Below, one piece after another: positions 41,153-50,536 of a stretch of DNA of 64,000 nt (position 1 is the first letter of the stretch; each line of letters begins with the position of its first letter). The DNA comes from Hydrogenophaga aromaticivorans (GTDB lineage: Bacteria; Pseudomonadota; Gammaproteobacteria; Burkholderiales; Burkholderiaceae_C): NCBI RefSeq assembly GCF_013387465.1, contig NZ_VYGV01000028.1:186001-250000 (forward strand). The letters run 5' to 3'. The notes under the pieces were generated by a model that did not search any database, was not told where the DNA came from, and saw only the letters and a list, made by a program, of their open reading frames with translations. Both the position numbers and the translations under genes were made by a program.

Positions 41153-41968
41153 ATGACCCTGATCGCAATCCTGTTGGGAACCGTGGCTGCCGGCGTGGGC
41201 AGCGTCTGGCTGGCCGCCGCGCTGAGCTTCGCCATGCTGGCGCGCTTCACCCAGCACATGCTGAGTCTGGCGGCCGGCGCGCTGATGGCCACGGCCTTCA
41301 TGCACCTGCTGCCGGAGGCGTTCGAGAGCGAGGCGGGCGCGCAGGAGTTGTTTGCCGTGCTGCTGGCGGGGCTGGTGTTTTTCTTCCTGCTGGACAAGGC
41401 CGAGCTCTGGCACCACGGCCACGAGCACCACCACGATGCGGGGCACGAGGACGGTCACGAAGGCCACGACCATGCCCACCACGGGCACGCCCACGGCCAT
41501 GGCCACGATCACCATGCCCCGCGCTCCGGCGGCTGGGCGGTGCTGGCCGGGGACAGCGTGCACGCCTTTGGCGACGGCATCCTGATCGCGTCGGCCTTCA
41601 TGGCCGACATGCGGCTGGGTGTGGTCACGGCGGTGGCGGTGCTGGCGCACGAGGTGCCGCACCACATGGGCGATCTGGTGGTGCTGCGCCACACCTCGGG
41701 CACGCAGCGCGCGGCGCTGGTGAAGGTGTCGCTGGCGGGCACGGTGACGGCGCTGGGCGGTGTGGTGGGCTATTTCCTGCTGGCGCGACTGGAAGACTTC
41801 CTGCCGTATTTCCTCGTGGCGGCATCGAGCAGCTTTGTCTACGTCGCTCTGGCCGATCTGATCCCGCAGCTGCAGAAACGCCTGGGCCTGCGCGAGACGG
41901 CGGCGCAGGTGGCCTGGCTGCTGGCGGGCATTGGGCTGGTGACGCTGGTCAGCAGTCTGGCGCACTAG
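41153..41968 (+). CDS. ZIP family metal transporter
   Basis: A 271-residue ZIP transporter with about eight membrane helices. The long cytoplasmic loop after helix 3 is a His cluster (HHGHEHHHDAGHEDGHEGHD and onward), which binds zinc or other divalent metals. The metal path in helices 4-5 shows DSVHAFGDGILIAS and VLAHEVPHHMGDLVVL, both conserved ZIP motifs. It probably imports zinc, but iron or manganese is possible. The ATG at 41153 comes just after the upstream terminator, so a promoter must lie close by or read-through occurs. Confidence 0.9.
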   Translation: MTLIAILLGTVAAGVGSVWLAAALSFAMLARFTQHMLSLAAGALMATAFMHLLPEAFESEAGAQELFAVLLAGLVFFFLLDKAELWHHGHEHHHDAGHEDGHEGHDHAHHGHAHGHGHDHHAPRSGGWAVLAGDSVHAFGDGILIASAFMADMRLGVVTAVAVLAHEVPHHMGDLVVLRHTSGTQRAALVKVSLAGTVTALGGVVGYFLLARLEDFLPYFLVAASSSFVYVALADLIPQLQKRLGLRETAAQVAWLLAGIGLVTLVSSLAH

Positions 41969-41972
41969 AAAC

Positions 41973-42135
41973 ACCCCCGCCGCGCTTCGCGCGACCCCCT
42001 CAAAGGGGCTGAGGGCCGCGGCTCCAAGCCTGCCTGCGCAGGCTTGGACAGCCCGAAGAAGCCTCGCCTCTGGCGAGGCTGCGGCCTGCAAGGCGCACTG
42101 GCCGTCCGGCAAAGCCGGCCCGGCGGTGCCCTTGG
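41973..42135 (+). repeat. dispersed GC-rich repeat, copy 4, with two inserted hairpins
   Basis: It starts 5 bp after the ZIP stop. The left part (CCCCCGCCGCGCTTCGCG) and right part (GGCCGTCCGGCAAAGCCGGC) are separated by about 70 extra bases. These hold two perfect hairpins, CCAAGCCTGC/GCAGGCTTGG and GCCTCGCC/GGCGAGGC. Confidence 0.7.
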
Positions 42136-42173
42136 CTGGGTTGTTTCATGCGTTGCGGATCTTGCCCTGGCGT

Positions 42174-44744
42174 TCAGTCCACCGCCTGACGACCGAAAGA
42201 AAACCAGAAGCACGCGCCCTGGCCCACCGCGCCTTCGCCGCGGATGTGGCCACCATGGCGCTCGATGATGCGGCGCACCGTGGCCAGGCCGATGCCTGTG
42301 CCCTCGAACTCACTGGGCGAATGCAGCCGGGTAAACGGCTGAAACAGGCGCTCGGAGCGTGTCATTTCGAACCCGGCGCCGTTGTCGCGCACGCAAAACA
42401 CGGGCGCTTCTCCAGGCGGGGCGCTGATCTGGAACAGCTCGATGCGCGGCCGGGCCTGCTGGCGGGTGTATTTCCAGGCGTTGCCCAGCAGGTTTTCCAG
42501 CACGATCTGCGCCATGCGGGGGTCGCAATCGGCCACCATGCCCGGCGCTATCACCACCTCGACCTCGCGCGCCGGATCGCGGTGGTATTCCTGGCGCAGC
42601 ACATCCCGCGCGAGTTCGCTCAGGTTCACTTCGGTGCGCTGCAAGGTGCCCTGGCTCACCCGCGCCAACGCCAGCAGGTCGGTGATGAGCCGGTTCATGC
42701 GCGCCACCGAGCCCGCCACGCGCTGCAGCAGGTCTTCGTCGTCCGGGGTCAGGCGCCCGGCCATCTGCTCCCGCAGCAGGTGCATGAAGCCATCGATCGA
42801 GCGCAGCGGTGATTTCAGGTCGTGCGACACCGTGTAGGCGAAGGCGTCGAGCTCCCGGTTGAGGTACTGCAGCTGTTCGGTGCGGGCCGCCACGCGCTGC
42901 TCCAGCGTGTCCTGCAGCTTCTGGATTTCGCGGTCGCGCCGAAGGCGCACCAGCTCGGCGTTGCACCGGCTGCCAAAGATGGTCAGCAAGGCCCGTGTGT
43001 CCGCCCCGGGCACCTGCCGTTGGCTCCAGGTGGCGACCAGCAGGCCGATGGCGGTACCGTCCGGATCGCGCAGGACCATACCGGCCAGGGTCTGCACCCG
43101 GTCTGGGTCGAAGGGTGGGGTGCTCTGGCGCCGTGGGGGAGCGCTGGTGTCTTCCACCAGCAGGTCCTGGTGCGGCAGGATGCGCGCGTAGGTGGTCTGG
43201 TCCAGGCTCAGCTTCTGGTGAGGCCGCAGCTCGCCGTCGCTCAGCAGGGCGAGTGTGTCGAGTTGCTTGTGGTTGGCGCTGAGTTCGCCGATCACGACCC
43301 CATGGGCCCCGACGGCCTGGGCCAGGCGCTCCGCCAGCGAGCGGAAGAAGGCTTCGCCGGTGGCGGACGAGACGCCCTGGGCCACGTTCATCAGCAGGGC
43401 CTTCTGGCGCTTTTCTTCGGCCACGTTGATCGTGAAGGCCAGCGCGCAGGGCTCGCCATCGAGCTCGATGGTTTCGGCCCACACCCGCACGTCGACCACC
43501 TCGCCCTGCTTGTGGCGCATGCGGGTTTCATAGCCCAGCAGGTGGCCATCCTGGCGCAGCCGACGGATGTAGTCCTCGCGGTCGGCCGGGCTGAGCCAGA
43601 TCCCGACCTCGGTCGCGGTCTTGCCCGCGCAGTCGGCCTGACTGTAGCCCAGCACACGTTCCTTGGCGGGGTTGACCTCCATGAAGCGTCCATCGGATAA
43701 CCGTGTGATGCTCATGCCCAGCGGGCTGAAGTTGAACGCCTTGGAGAAACGCTCTTCCGATTTCTGCAGCGCCTGGCGTGCCCGTTCCTCCAGGCTGACG
43801 TCGATCACCATCACGAAGAGAAGGCGTTCGGGCCCGTTTTGCACCACCTCGGCGTACATCAGGGCTTCGAACAGACTGGCATCGCGCCGCCGCCCCAGGG
43901 TTCGCATGCCGCGCACGCGGCCATGGGCCTTGAGCGCCGCGCGGAAGGTTCTGTCATCGGCGGGGTTGGCCCAGAGCACGGGCGGGGGCTGGCCGAGCAT
44001 TTCCTCGCGGCTGTAACCGCTCATGTCGGCATACGCATCGTTGACGTCGACCACCATGCGGTTGTTGAGGGACTGCACCAGGCAGGCGGCGGGGTTGCCC
44101 CGGAACAGGGCCCTGAAACGCTCCTCGCTGGCACGCAGATCGGCTTCGGTCTCCAGGGTCTGCTTCAGACTGTGCGTCAGACGGCTGTAGGCCCTCATGA
44201 GGCGGTAGCGCCCGAAGAACACGCTCACCAGAATGGTGACGATCACCGCGGTGTGCACCACCCAGACCGCCCAGCCCATGCGCATGGAGCCGGGCACGAA
44301 GATGCCGCGCTGCTCCAGCCAGTTGAACAGGCCCAGCACGAGGGTGCAGTAAAGGCCCACGGCGATCATGCCGGGGCGCGGCAGGAAAGTGCCAGCCAGC
44401 ACCACGGTCGCCATCATGGCGATCACCGCGCTGCTGCGAACGCTGCCATCGAACGCTGTGGCCAGCGTGGTGACCAGCAGCATGCTGCCGATCAGCGCGT
44501 AGGCCACCAGCCGTATCCGGCCGTGGCGAAACGGCAGCCACAGCGCCCAGAGAAAGACGGAGAGCAGCGCGATCACCAAGACCACCCGGGTCGCACCGTC
44601 GCGCAGGAACACCGCCGCCGCGATCGAGGGCGCTGCCACGCACAGGGTCAGCAGCAGCGCGCGCACCGCCTGCTCCTGGTGGCGTTCGATCACGCCCGTC
44701 TGCCCCGGGGCCAGCGGATCGTCGGTGAGGATGGGGTTGTCCAT
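42174..44744 (-). CDS. PAS-PAS-GAF membrane histidine kinase
   Basis: An 856-residue sensor kinase. An N-terminal block of about six helices (about residues 30-190) is followed by two PAS domains (SLNNRMVVDVNDAYADMSGY; FSPLGMSITRLSDGRFMEVN), a GAF-like domain (about 470-620) and the kinase core. The phosphoacceptor is His641 in YTVSHDLKSPLRSID; the N box is ENLLGNAWKYT and the G boxes are RDNGAGF and GTGIGLATVRR, so it should be active. No response regulator is encoded nearby. It is 13 bp downstream of a kinase of the same design. Confidence 0.9.
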   Translation of the reverse strand: MDNPILTDDPLAPGQTGVIERHQEQAVRALLLTLCVAAPSIAAAVFLRDGATRVVLVIALLSVFLWALWLPFRHGRIRLVAYALIGSMLLVTTLATAFDGSVRSSAVIAMMATVVLAGTFLPRPGMIAVGLYCTLVLGLFNWLEQRGIFVPGSMRMGWAVWVVHTAVIVTILVSVFFGRYRLMRAYSRLTHSLKQTLETEADLRASEERFRALFRGNPAACLVQSLNNRMVVDVNDAYADMSGYSREEMLGQPPPVLWANPADDRTFRAALKAHGRVRGMRTLGRRRDASLFEALMYAEVVQNGPERLLFVMVIDVSLEERARQALQKSEERFSKAFNFSPLGMSITRLSDGRFMEVNPAKERVLGYSQADCAGKTATEVGIWLSPADREDYIRRLRQDGHLLGYETRMRHKQGEVVDVRVWAETIELDGEPCALAFTINVAEEKRQKALLMNVAQGVSSATGEAFFRSLAERLAQAVGAHGVVIGELSANHKQLDTLALLSDGELRPHQKLSLDQTTYARILPHQDLLVEDTSAPPRRQSTPPFDPDRVQTLAGMVLRDPDGTAIGLLVATWSQRQVPGADTRALLTIFGSRCNAELVRLRRDREIQKLQDTLEQRVAARTEQLQYLNRELDAFAYTVSHDLKSPLRSIDGFMHLLREQMAGRLTPDDEDLLQRVAGSVARMNRLITDLLALARVSQGTLQRTEVNLSELARDVLRQEYHRDPAREVEVVIAPGMVADCDPRMAQIVLENLLGNAWKYTRQQARPRIELFQISAPPGEAPVFCVRDNGAGFEMTRSERLFQPFTRLHSPSEFEGTGIGLATVRRIIERHGGHIRGEGAVGQGACFWFSFGRQAVD

Positions 44745-44757
44745 GAGGGGACAGTGG

Positions 44758-47343
44758 CTACGCGGCAGCAGCGGGCGAACGGGGCAAGGCTGGGTTCATG
44801 GGCCCGGAACCGGCCAGCGTGAAGTGGAACACCGCGCCCTGGCCCGGGGCGGATTCGGCGCGGATGCTGCCGCCGTGGCGCTCGACGATACGCCGCACCG
44901 TGGCCAGGCCAATGCCGGTGCCTTCGAACTGGCTGGGCATGTGCAGGCGCTGGAAGGGTTTGAAGAGCTTGTCGGCGTACTGCATGTTGAAGCCGACGCC
45001 GTTGTCGCGGACATAGAAGGCGAAAGGCGGGTCGCCGTCGGCGTTGTGCTGGCCGAATTCGATCAGGGTGTCGGCCCGGTCACGGGTGTACTTCACCGCG
45101 TTTCCGAGCAGGTTGCCCAGCACGGTGCGCGCCAGGCGGGCATCGCAGAGACAGACCAGGCCCGGCGTGATGCGCCAGCGAAGCACCCGTTCGGGGTGTT
45201 TTTCCTGTTCGAGACGCAGCACGGTCTCGGCCAGGGTGCTGAGGTCGGTCAGTGACCGGTGCAGTGTGCCCTGGCTGACCCGGGCCAGCGCCAGCAGGTC
45301 GGCGATCAGCAGGCCCATGCGGCTGGTGGCGGCGAGCACGCGCTCGAACAGCTGTTGCTCGTCGGTCTGCAGGCGCCCTTGCAGTTGCTCGGTGAGCAGC
45401 CGGGTGAAGCCGTCGATGGCGCGCAATGGCGACTTGAGGTCGTGCGACACCGAGTAGGCGAACGAGTCGAGTTCGGCGTTGAGCTTTTCCAGATCGGCCG
45501 TGCGCTCGCGCACGCGCTGCTCCAGCGTCGAGTTCAGGTGCAGGATTTCGCGGTCGCGCCGCAGGCGGATGAGTTCGGCCGTGGCACGGCTGGCAAAGAT
45601 GGCGATCAGTGCCCGGGTGTCGGCCCGCAGCTGGATCGGGCGGCGCCAGAGTGCGTTGAGCAGACCGATGGCCGTGCCGTCTTCGTCGCGCAGCGACTGG
45701 CCGACATAGGCCTGAAAACCCTGATCGATCAGGGCCTGATCGCCCGGATACCGCTCGGCGACACCTTCCAGGTGCACGCACAGGTCGGTCTGCTGCATCG
45801 CATCGCCGCAAGGTGCCCCATCGAGCGGGAAGCTGAAGTTCTGGCTGGCGGCGCCGTCTTTCCACACCGACAGGGTGCGCACGCTGCGTTCCGGGTGCAG
45901 CTCGCCGACGGTGACCATGTCGGCCCCAATGGCCTGCGCCATGTGCATGGTGAGCGCCTGGAACAGCGCGTCGCCGCCGGGGCCGGCCATGCCGCGGGTG
46001 AGTGTGAGCAACTGGGCTTCGCGGCGCTTCTCTTCGGTGGTGTTGACGAAGCAGGACAGGATGCACGCCTCGCCGTCGATCTCGATCAGCTCGGCCCACA
46101 TTCTGGCGTCGATCACCTGGCCATCGGCGTGCCGCATGCGGGTGTCGTAGCCGCTCAGGTGGCCTTCCCGCTGGATGCGCTCCACAAAGGTCTGGCGATC
46201 CGCCGGACTCAGCCAGCCGCCCGTTTCCAGCGTGGATTTGCCCAGGAGGTCTTTTTTGTGCAGACCCTGTACCGGATCTCTCGCCTGGTTCACCTCCAGG
46301 AACGTGCCGTCGCTCAGCCGCGTGATCGTCATCTTCAGCGGGCTGAAGTTGAACGCCTTGGCGAACCGCTCTTCGGAGCGGCGCAGGCGCTCGATGGCTT
46401 CGTTCTGCGCGGTGATGTCGGCCACGGTGGTGATGATCAGCCGGTCCTGCGGATCGTCGCCCATCTCGCTGGAGATCAGGGCCTCGAAATGGCTGCCGTC
46501 GGCACGCAGACCGGTCACACGTTCCTGATCGGTGCGGCGCTGGGCAAACAGTCGCTCCAGGTAGCTGGCACGCTGTTCGGGTTCGGCCCAGAGGAAGGCG
46601 TCCATGCGGCCGAGCACCTGTTCGCGGGTGTAGCCGTAGCAGCGTTCGAACGCCGGATTCACGTCGAGGATGGCACCGCTGTGGGCCGACTGCGCCAGCA
46701 TCGGGCTGGGGCTGGAGCGGAAGATGCGGGCGAATCGCTCCATGCTGCGATCGCGTTCGTGCTCGGTGCGTTTGCGCAGTTGCAGCTCTTCCATCTTCTG
46801 GGCCAGGGCGATGTTGGCACGTTTGCGGCTGTAGAAGACCAGGATGGCCACGACGACCAGCACCGCTGAATGGGTGAGCCAGACCTTGGTGCCCACGGTG
46901 AAATTGGGTGTGTGCAGCCAGCCCCGCGCCTCGGCCAACGTCAGCGCGCCCAGGGAAACCACGCTGTAGACCACCGAACCGATCAACGCAGCGCGGCCCA
47001 GCAGAATGCCGGCGCCAGCCACGGCCGCCACAAACAGGAAACCGGCCGCCGTGCGCACCGACCCAAAAGCCAGTACCGACAGACTGGCCGCTGTCAGCAC
47101 CGAGTACACCGTCAGGTGCGGCATGTAGGTGGTGTAGTCCAAGCGCACCAAAAGGTAGGACCCCCAGCCGATGACCGCCACCAGCACGGTGGCCCAGGTT
47201 TCCAGTGGGTTGGAGCTGCTCAGGTACACCAGCGGCGTGAGCAGGGTGGCGGCCGCGCCGATCAGCAGGGCGATCGCTTTCAGCGTCGTCTTGCGGATGG
47301 CCGACTCCGGTTCGACCGGGGATGGTGGTGCGGGTTCTTTCAC
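44758..47343 (-). CDS. PAS-PAS-GAF membrane histidine kinase, paralogue
   Basis: An 861-residue sensor kinase with the same order of parts as its neighbour: an N-terminal helix block, PAS (MLAQSAHSGAILDVNPAFER), PAS (FSPLKMTITRLSDGTFLEVN), a GAF-like domain, then His634 in YSVSHDLKSPLRAID, N box GNLLGNAVKYT and G boxes RDNGVGF and GTGIGLATVRR. The two genes share long stretches in the kinase core but differ in the membrane part, so they probably sense different cues after duplication. The GTG at 47343 has no clear ribosome binding site, so the exact start is uncertain. Confidence 0.88.
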   Translation of the reverse strand: MKEPAPPSPVEPESAIRKTTLKAIALLIGAAATLLTPLVYLSSSNPLETWATVLVAVIGWGSYLLVRLDYTTYMPHLTVYSVLTAASLSVLAFGSVRTAAGFLFVAAVAGAGILLGRAALIGSVVYSVVSLGALTLAEARGWLHTPNFTVGTKVWLTHSAVLVVVAILVFYSRKRANIALAQKMEELQLRKRTEHERDRSMERFARIFRSSPSPMLAQSAHSGAILDVNPAFERCYGYTREQVLGRMDAFLWAEPEQRASYLERLFAQRRTDQERVTGLRADGSHFEALISSEMGDDPQDRLIITTVADITAQNEAIERLRRSEERFAKAFNFSPLKMTITRLSDGTFLEVNQARDPVQGLHKKDLLGKSTLETGGWLSPADRQTFVERIQREGHLSGYDTRMRHADGQVIDARMWAELIEIDGEACILSCFVNTTEEKRREAQLLTLTRGMAGPGGDALFQALTMHMAQAIGADMVTVGELHPERSVRTLSVWKDGAASQNFSFPLDGAPCGDAMQQTDLCVHLEGVAERYPGDQALIDQGFQAYVGQSLRDEDGTAIGLLNALWRRPIQLRADTRALIAIFASRATAELIRLRRDREILHLNSTLEQRVRERTADLEKLNAELDSFAYSVSHDLKSPLRAIDGFTRLLTEQLQGRLQTDEQQLFERVLAATSRMGLLIADLLALARVSQGTLHRSLTDLSTLAETVLRLEQEKHPERVLRWRITPGLVCLCDARLARTVLGNLLGNAVKYTRDRADTLIEFGQHNADGDPPFAFYVRDNGVGFNMQYADKLFKPFQRLHMPSQFEGTGIGLATVRRIVERHGGSIRAESAPGQGAVFHFTLAGSGPMNPALPRSPAAAA

Positions 47344-47421
47344 GTTGTAGCTGGTGCAGGCGCGTCAAGAGGGCGCTGGCTGCGGGTTCATATCCAGTTC
47401 GGGTCTTCCCGTATCTTCGGC

Positions 47422-48303
47422 TCAGCCGCCGGAAACTTGACTTTGTGCGCAAGGCAAGCCCGGCGTGTTGCACCACTCGCTCCAGCTTCCCGCGTACAGC
47501 GCGCTGCGGCCCAGCCCGGCGATCTCCATGCCCAGCAGGTTGGGGATTGCGCTCACGCCGCTGCCGCAATGGTGGACGACGCTGGACGGGTCGCGCCCGG
47601 CCAGCAGTTGCGTGAACTCGGCGCGCAACTGTTCGGCCGGTTTGAAGCAGCCGTCGGCACCGATGTTGTCGACAAAGGGGCGGTTGAGCGCGCCCGGAAT
47701 GTGCCCGGCCACCGGATCCAGGGGCTCCACCTCGCCCTGGAACCGGGCGGCGGAGCGGGCATCGACGAGGGTGAGCGACGGGTCACCCAGCCGGCTGGCG
47801 ATGGCCTCGGTGTCAACCAGGCGGGTGAGCGGGGCGCGCAGGGCGAAGCCGCCGGGGGCTGCCGGGCTGCGCGGCGCTGCGGGACCGGTTTCAGCTGCGC
47901 CGCCTGAGCCGAGCCAGGCTGGCAGGCCGCCATCGAGCACGGCGACGGCTTCGTGTCCGCACCATTTCAGCATCCACCACAGGCGGCCGCTGTAGTTGGC
48001 GCCCTGGCGGTCGTAGACGACGGCTTGTGTGTCGGCGGTCAGACCGATCCGGTCCAGCCAGGCCGCAAAGGTTTCGCGCGAGGGCAGGGGATGGCGCCCG
48101 CCGCTGGCGCGGTCGTCCGGGGAATGGCTGCTCAGGTGGTGGTCCAGGTGGGCGTGGAGGGAACCCGGTATGTGGGCCTCGTTGAACTGGGCCTCGCCGG
48201 CGTCCGGGTTGGAGAGCTCGAAGCTGCAGTCAAACAGCTGGAGCGCCGCCGCATGCTTCTGGAGTTCACGCAGCTCGGTGGGGGTGATGAGGGTGGTGTA
48301 CAT
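47422..48303 (-). CDS. thiosulfate/3-mercaptopyruvate sulfurtransferase
   Basis: A 293-residue double-rhodanese protein. The N-terminal inactive domain spans about residues 8-125 (HIPGSLHAHLDHHLSSHSPD, VVYDRQGANYSGRLWWML); the C-terminal catalytic domain spans about 165-285 with the active-site Cys in VVHHCGSGVSAIPN. The CGSGVS loop is the form seen in 3-mercaptopyruvate sulfurtransferases rather than the CRKGV loop of rhodanese. It transfers sulfane sulfur in the cytoplasm. The ATG at 48303 is used; another ATG lies 9 nt upstream. Confidence 0.88.
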   Translation of the reverse strand: MYTTLITPTELRELQKHAAALQLFDCSFELSNPDAGEAQFNEAHIPGSLHAHLDHHLSSHSPDDRASGGRHPLPSRETFAAWLDRIGLTADTQAVVYDRQGANYSGRLWWMLKWCGHEAVAVLDGGLPAWLGSGGAAETGPAAPRSPAAPGGFALRAPLTRLVDTEAIASRLGDPSLTLVDARSAARFQGEVEPLDPVAGHIPGALNRPFVDNIGADGCFKPAEQLRAEFTQLLAGRDPSSVVHHCGSGVSAIPNLLGMEIAGLGRSALYAGSWSEWCNTPGLPCAQSQVSGG

Positions 48304-48395
48304 GCAATCCATTGTGCGGGATTGCACCGACCGACTCCATCCCAGGGCGCTTTTTGCCACCGGCAGGGCCGGTGGCCGCCAGCCGATGCCCGGGT

Positions 48396-49286
48396 TCAGT
48401 GGTCTTCGGCAGGGGCGTTGGGAATGGCGCGTGCGCGCAGGGCCGTGGCGGTGATGCCACTGACGACGATCAGGCCCATGCCCAGCCAGCCGATCAGCGG
48501 TAACTGGTCGCCAAAAATGGTGAGGCTGTAGATGCCGGCAAAGACGATGCCCGAGTACTGCAGGTTGGCCACCACCAGGGTGGCGCCGCTGGCGTAGGCG
48601 CGCGTCATGCACAGCTGGCCCAGCACGGCCAGCAGCCCGATGGGCAGCAGCCACAGGGCGCTGGGCCAGTGCCAGGTGTTGGCGCCGATGAACAGCATGC
48701 CGATGGCGCCCACCAGCACGGCGCCGGCCGAGAAATAGAACACCGTGCGGCTCTCGGGCTCGCCAGCGCGTGAGAGCGCGGCCACCTGCAGGTAGGCGAA
48801 GGCCGAGAAGATCCCGGAGAGCAGTCCCAGCAACGCGCCCATGACCTGGTCCGGCTGGAGCGTGGGGCGCAGCATCATGGCCACGCCGCCGAAGCCAGCG
48901 AGCACGGCCAGGAACAGCGGCGCCTGCTGGCGGATCGGTGCGTTGCGGCCCTGCGTCAACAGCGCGCCGCCGAGCAGGAAGGCCGCGATCCAGACACTGC
49001 TCATGTAGTTCAGCGTCATGGCGGTGGCCAGGGGCAGCGCAGCGATGGCGAAGAACCAGGTGGTCAGCGCGGTCACGCCAACCACGCTGCGCCAGACATG
49101 CATCATCGGCACCTGCGTGCGCAACGACACGCCGCGCACCCGCGTCATGAAGTAGATGAAGACCACGCCCACGATGCCGCGGTAGCAGACGATTTCAAAG
49201 CTGTTGAAGTGGGTGGAGGCGAACTTGATGCACACACCCATGGTCGCAAACAACAGCGCGGCAAGCAGCATCCAGAGGGCTTGCAT
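48396..49286 (-). CDS. DMT (EamA) transporter
   Basis: A 296-residue drug/metabolite transporter with two EamA repeats and about ten helices, opening with MQALWMLLAALLFATMGVCI and KFASTHFNSFEIVCYRGIVG. The second repeat ends at GIVFAGIYSLTIFGDQLPLI. The substrate is unknown. Its Shine-Dalgarno GGAGG (complement of 49291-49295) is the edge of a dispersed GC-rich repeat that fills the gap to the Rieske gene, only 4 nt from the ATG. Confidence 0.9.
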   Translation of the reverse strand: MQALWMLLAALLFATMGVCIKFASTHFNSFEIVCYRGIVGVVFIYFMTRVRGVSLRTQVPMMHVWRSVVGVTALTTWFFAIAALPLATAMTLNYMSSVWIAAFLLGGALLTQGRNAPIRQQAPLFLAVLAGFGGVAMMLRPTLQPDQVMGALLGLLSGIFSAFAYLQVAALSRAGEPESRTVFYFSAGAVLVGAIGMLFIGANTWHWPSALWLLPIGLLAVLGQLCMTRAYASGATLVVANLQYSGIVFAGIYSLTIFGDQLPLIGWLGMGLIVVSGITATALRARAIPNAPAEDH

Positions 49287-49290
49287 TTAA

Positions 49291-49373
49291 CCTCCCCGCG
49301 CCGCCTGCGGCGTCACCCCCCCAGGGGGACGCCTCAGGCGGCCGGGCAAAGCCGGTTCCGCGGTGCCCTGGGA
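49291..49373 (+). repeat. dispersed GC-rich repeat, copy 5
   Basis: Blocks are CCCCGCGCCGCCTGCGGCGT, CCCCCCCAGGGGG, GGCCGGGCAAAGCCGGTTCC and GCGGTGCCCTGGG. It occupies the gap between the Rieske gene and the DMT gene and supplies the ribosome binding site of the latter. Confidence 0.75.
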
Positions 49374-49390
49374 CGATGCGGCCCGGATGC

Positions 49391-50536
49391 TCACTCCGTT
49401 CGCATCCGGGTCCGGTACCACTCGTGGAAGTGCTGCATGCCATCTTCCATCGGGCTCTGGTACGGGCCGACTTCGTTGTCGCCGCGGGCCAGCAGGGCCT
49501 TGCGCCCGGCGTCCATGCGTTCGCCGATCTCGTCGTCCTCGATGCAGGTTTCCATGTAGGCGGCGCGCTGCGCCTCGACGAAACCGCGTTCGAAGGCGGC
49601 GATTTCTTCGGGGTAGTAGAACTCCACCATGTTCAGCGTCTTGTCCACGCTGAGAGGGTACAGCGTCGAGACGGTGAGCACGTGCGGGTACCACTCGACC
49701 ATGATGTGCGGGTAGTAGGTCAGCCAGATCGCGCCGTGCGAAGGCGCTTCGCCCTGGCGGTACTGCATGAGCTGCTCATGCCAGCGCTGGTAGACCGGGC
49801 TGCCGGCCTTGCCCAGCAGGTTCTGCGCGCCCACGGTCTGCACCGAGAACTCGGGCTTGAACTCCCAGCGCAGGTCGTCACAGGTGACGAAGCTGCCCAG
49901 ACCGGGGTGGAAGGGCACGACGTGGTAGTCCTCCAGATAGACCTCGATGAAGGTCTTCCAGTTGTAGTTGCAGGTGTGCAGTTCCACGTGGTCGAGCACC
50001 ATGCCGTCGAAGTTCAGCGCGGCGCGCGGCCCCATGTTGGCCAGGTCGGCTTCGATGTCGCGGCCGTTGTCTTCGAACAGCAGGCCGTTCCACTCGCGCA
50101 GCGGATACCGCTTGAGATCCAGGCAGGGGTCCTGGGCAAAGTGCGGGGCGCCCAGCAGTGAGCCGAGCTTGTTGCTGGTGTTCTGGCCGCCGTTGTAGGT
50201 CCAGCGGTGCAGCGGGCAGACGATGTTGCCACCGGCGTGGCCGCTGCGGTTCTCGCCCAGGTTGCCGCGCCCCTTGAGCATGACGGCCTGGCGGTGCCGG
50301 CAGACGTTGGATACCAGCTCCACGCCGTTGGACGTGCGCACCAGAGCGCGGCCTTCGCCCTCCTGGGGCAGGGCGTAGTAGTCCCCGACGTTGGGCACCG
50401 CGTTGGCATGCCCCACGTAGCGGGGCCCTCGCTGGAAGAGGGTTTCCAGTTCGCGCTGGTAGAGCGCCTGGTCGAAATAGCTGGAAACCGGGAGTTGGCT
50501 TCTGGCCTGCTGGAGTTGAAGACTTAAATCAGACAT
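49391..50536 (-). CDS. Rieske ring-hydroxylating oxygenase alpha subunit
   Basis: A 381-residue non-heme iron oxygenase. The Rieske [2Fe-2S] motif is CRHRQAVML with CPLHRWTYNGG (C-x-H and C-x-x-H). The mononuclear iron site is EDYHVVPFHPGLGSF (two His), with a later Asp in EDDEIGERMDAGRKA as the likely third ligand. Family members include choline- and carnitine-monooxygenase-like proteins and aromatic dioxygenases; no reductase or beta subunit gene is adjacent, so the electron donor is elsewhere. Its place beside xseB is common in Comamonadaceae. The DMT gene downstream may export its product. Confidence 0.88.
   Translation of the reverse strand: MSDLSLQLQQARSQLPVSSYFDQALYQRELETLFQRGPRYVGHANAVPNVGDYYALPQEGEGRALVRTSNGVELVSNVCRHRQAVMLKGRGNLGENRSGHAGGNIVCPLHRWTYNGGQNTSNKLGSLLGAPHFAQDPCLDLKRYPLREWNGLLFEDNGRDIEADLANMGPRAALNFDGMVLDHVELHTCNYNWKTFIEVYLEDYHVVPFHPGLGSFVTCDDLRWEFKPEFSVQTVGAQNLLGKAGSPVYQRWHEQLMQYRQGEAPSHGAIWLTYYPHIMVEWYPHVLTVSTLYPLSVDKTLNMVEFYYPEEIAAFERGFVEAQRAAYMETCIEDDEIGERMDAGRKALLARGDNEVGPYQSPMEDGMQHFHEWYRTRMRTE

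Noticed and set aside
41399..41520. Direct repeats suggesting a CRISPR-like array
   Set aside because: These are His codons of the ZIP transporter metal loop, not spaced repeats.
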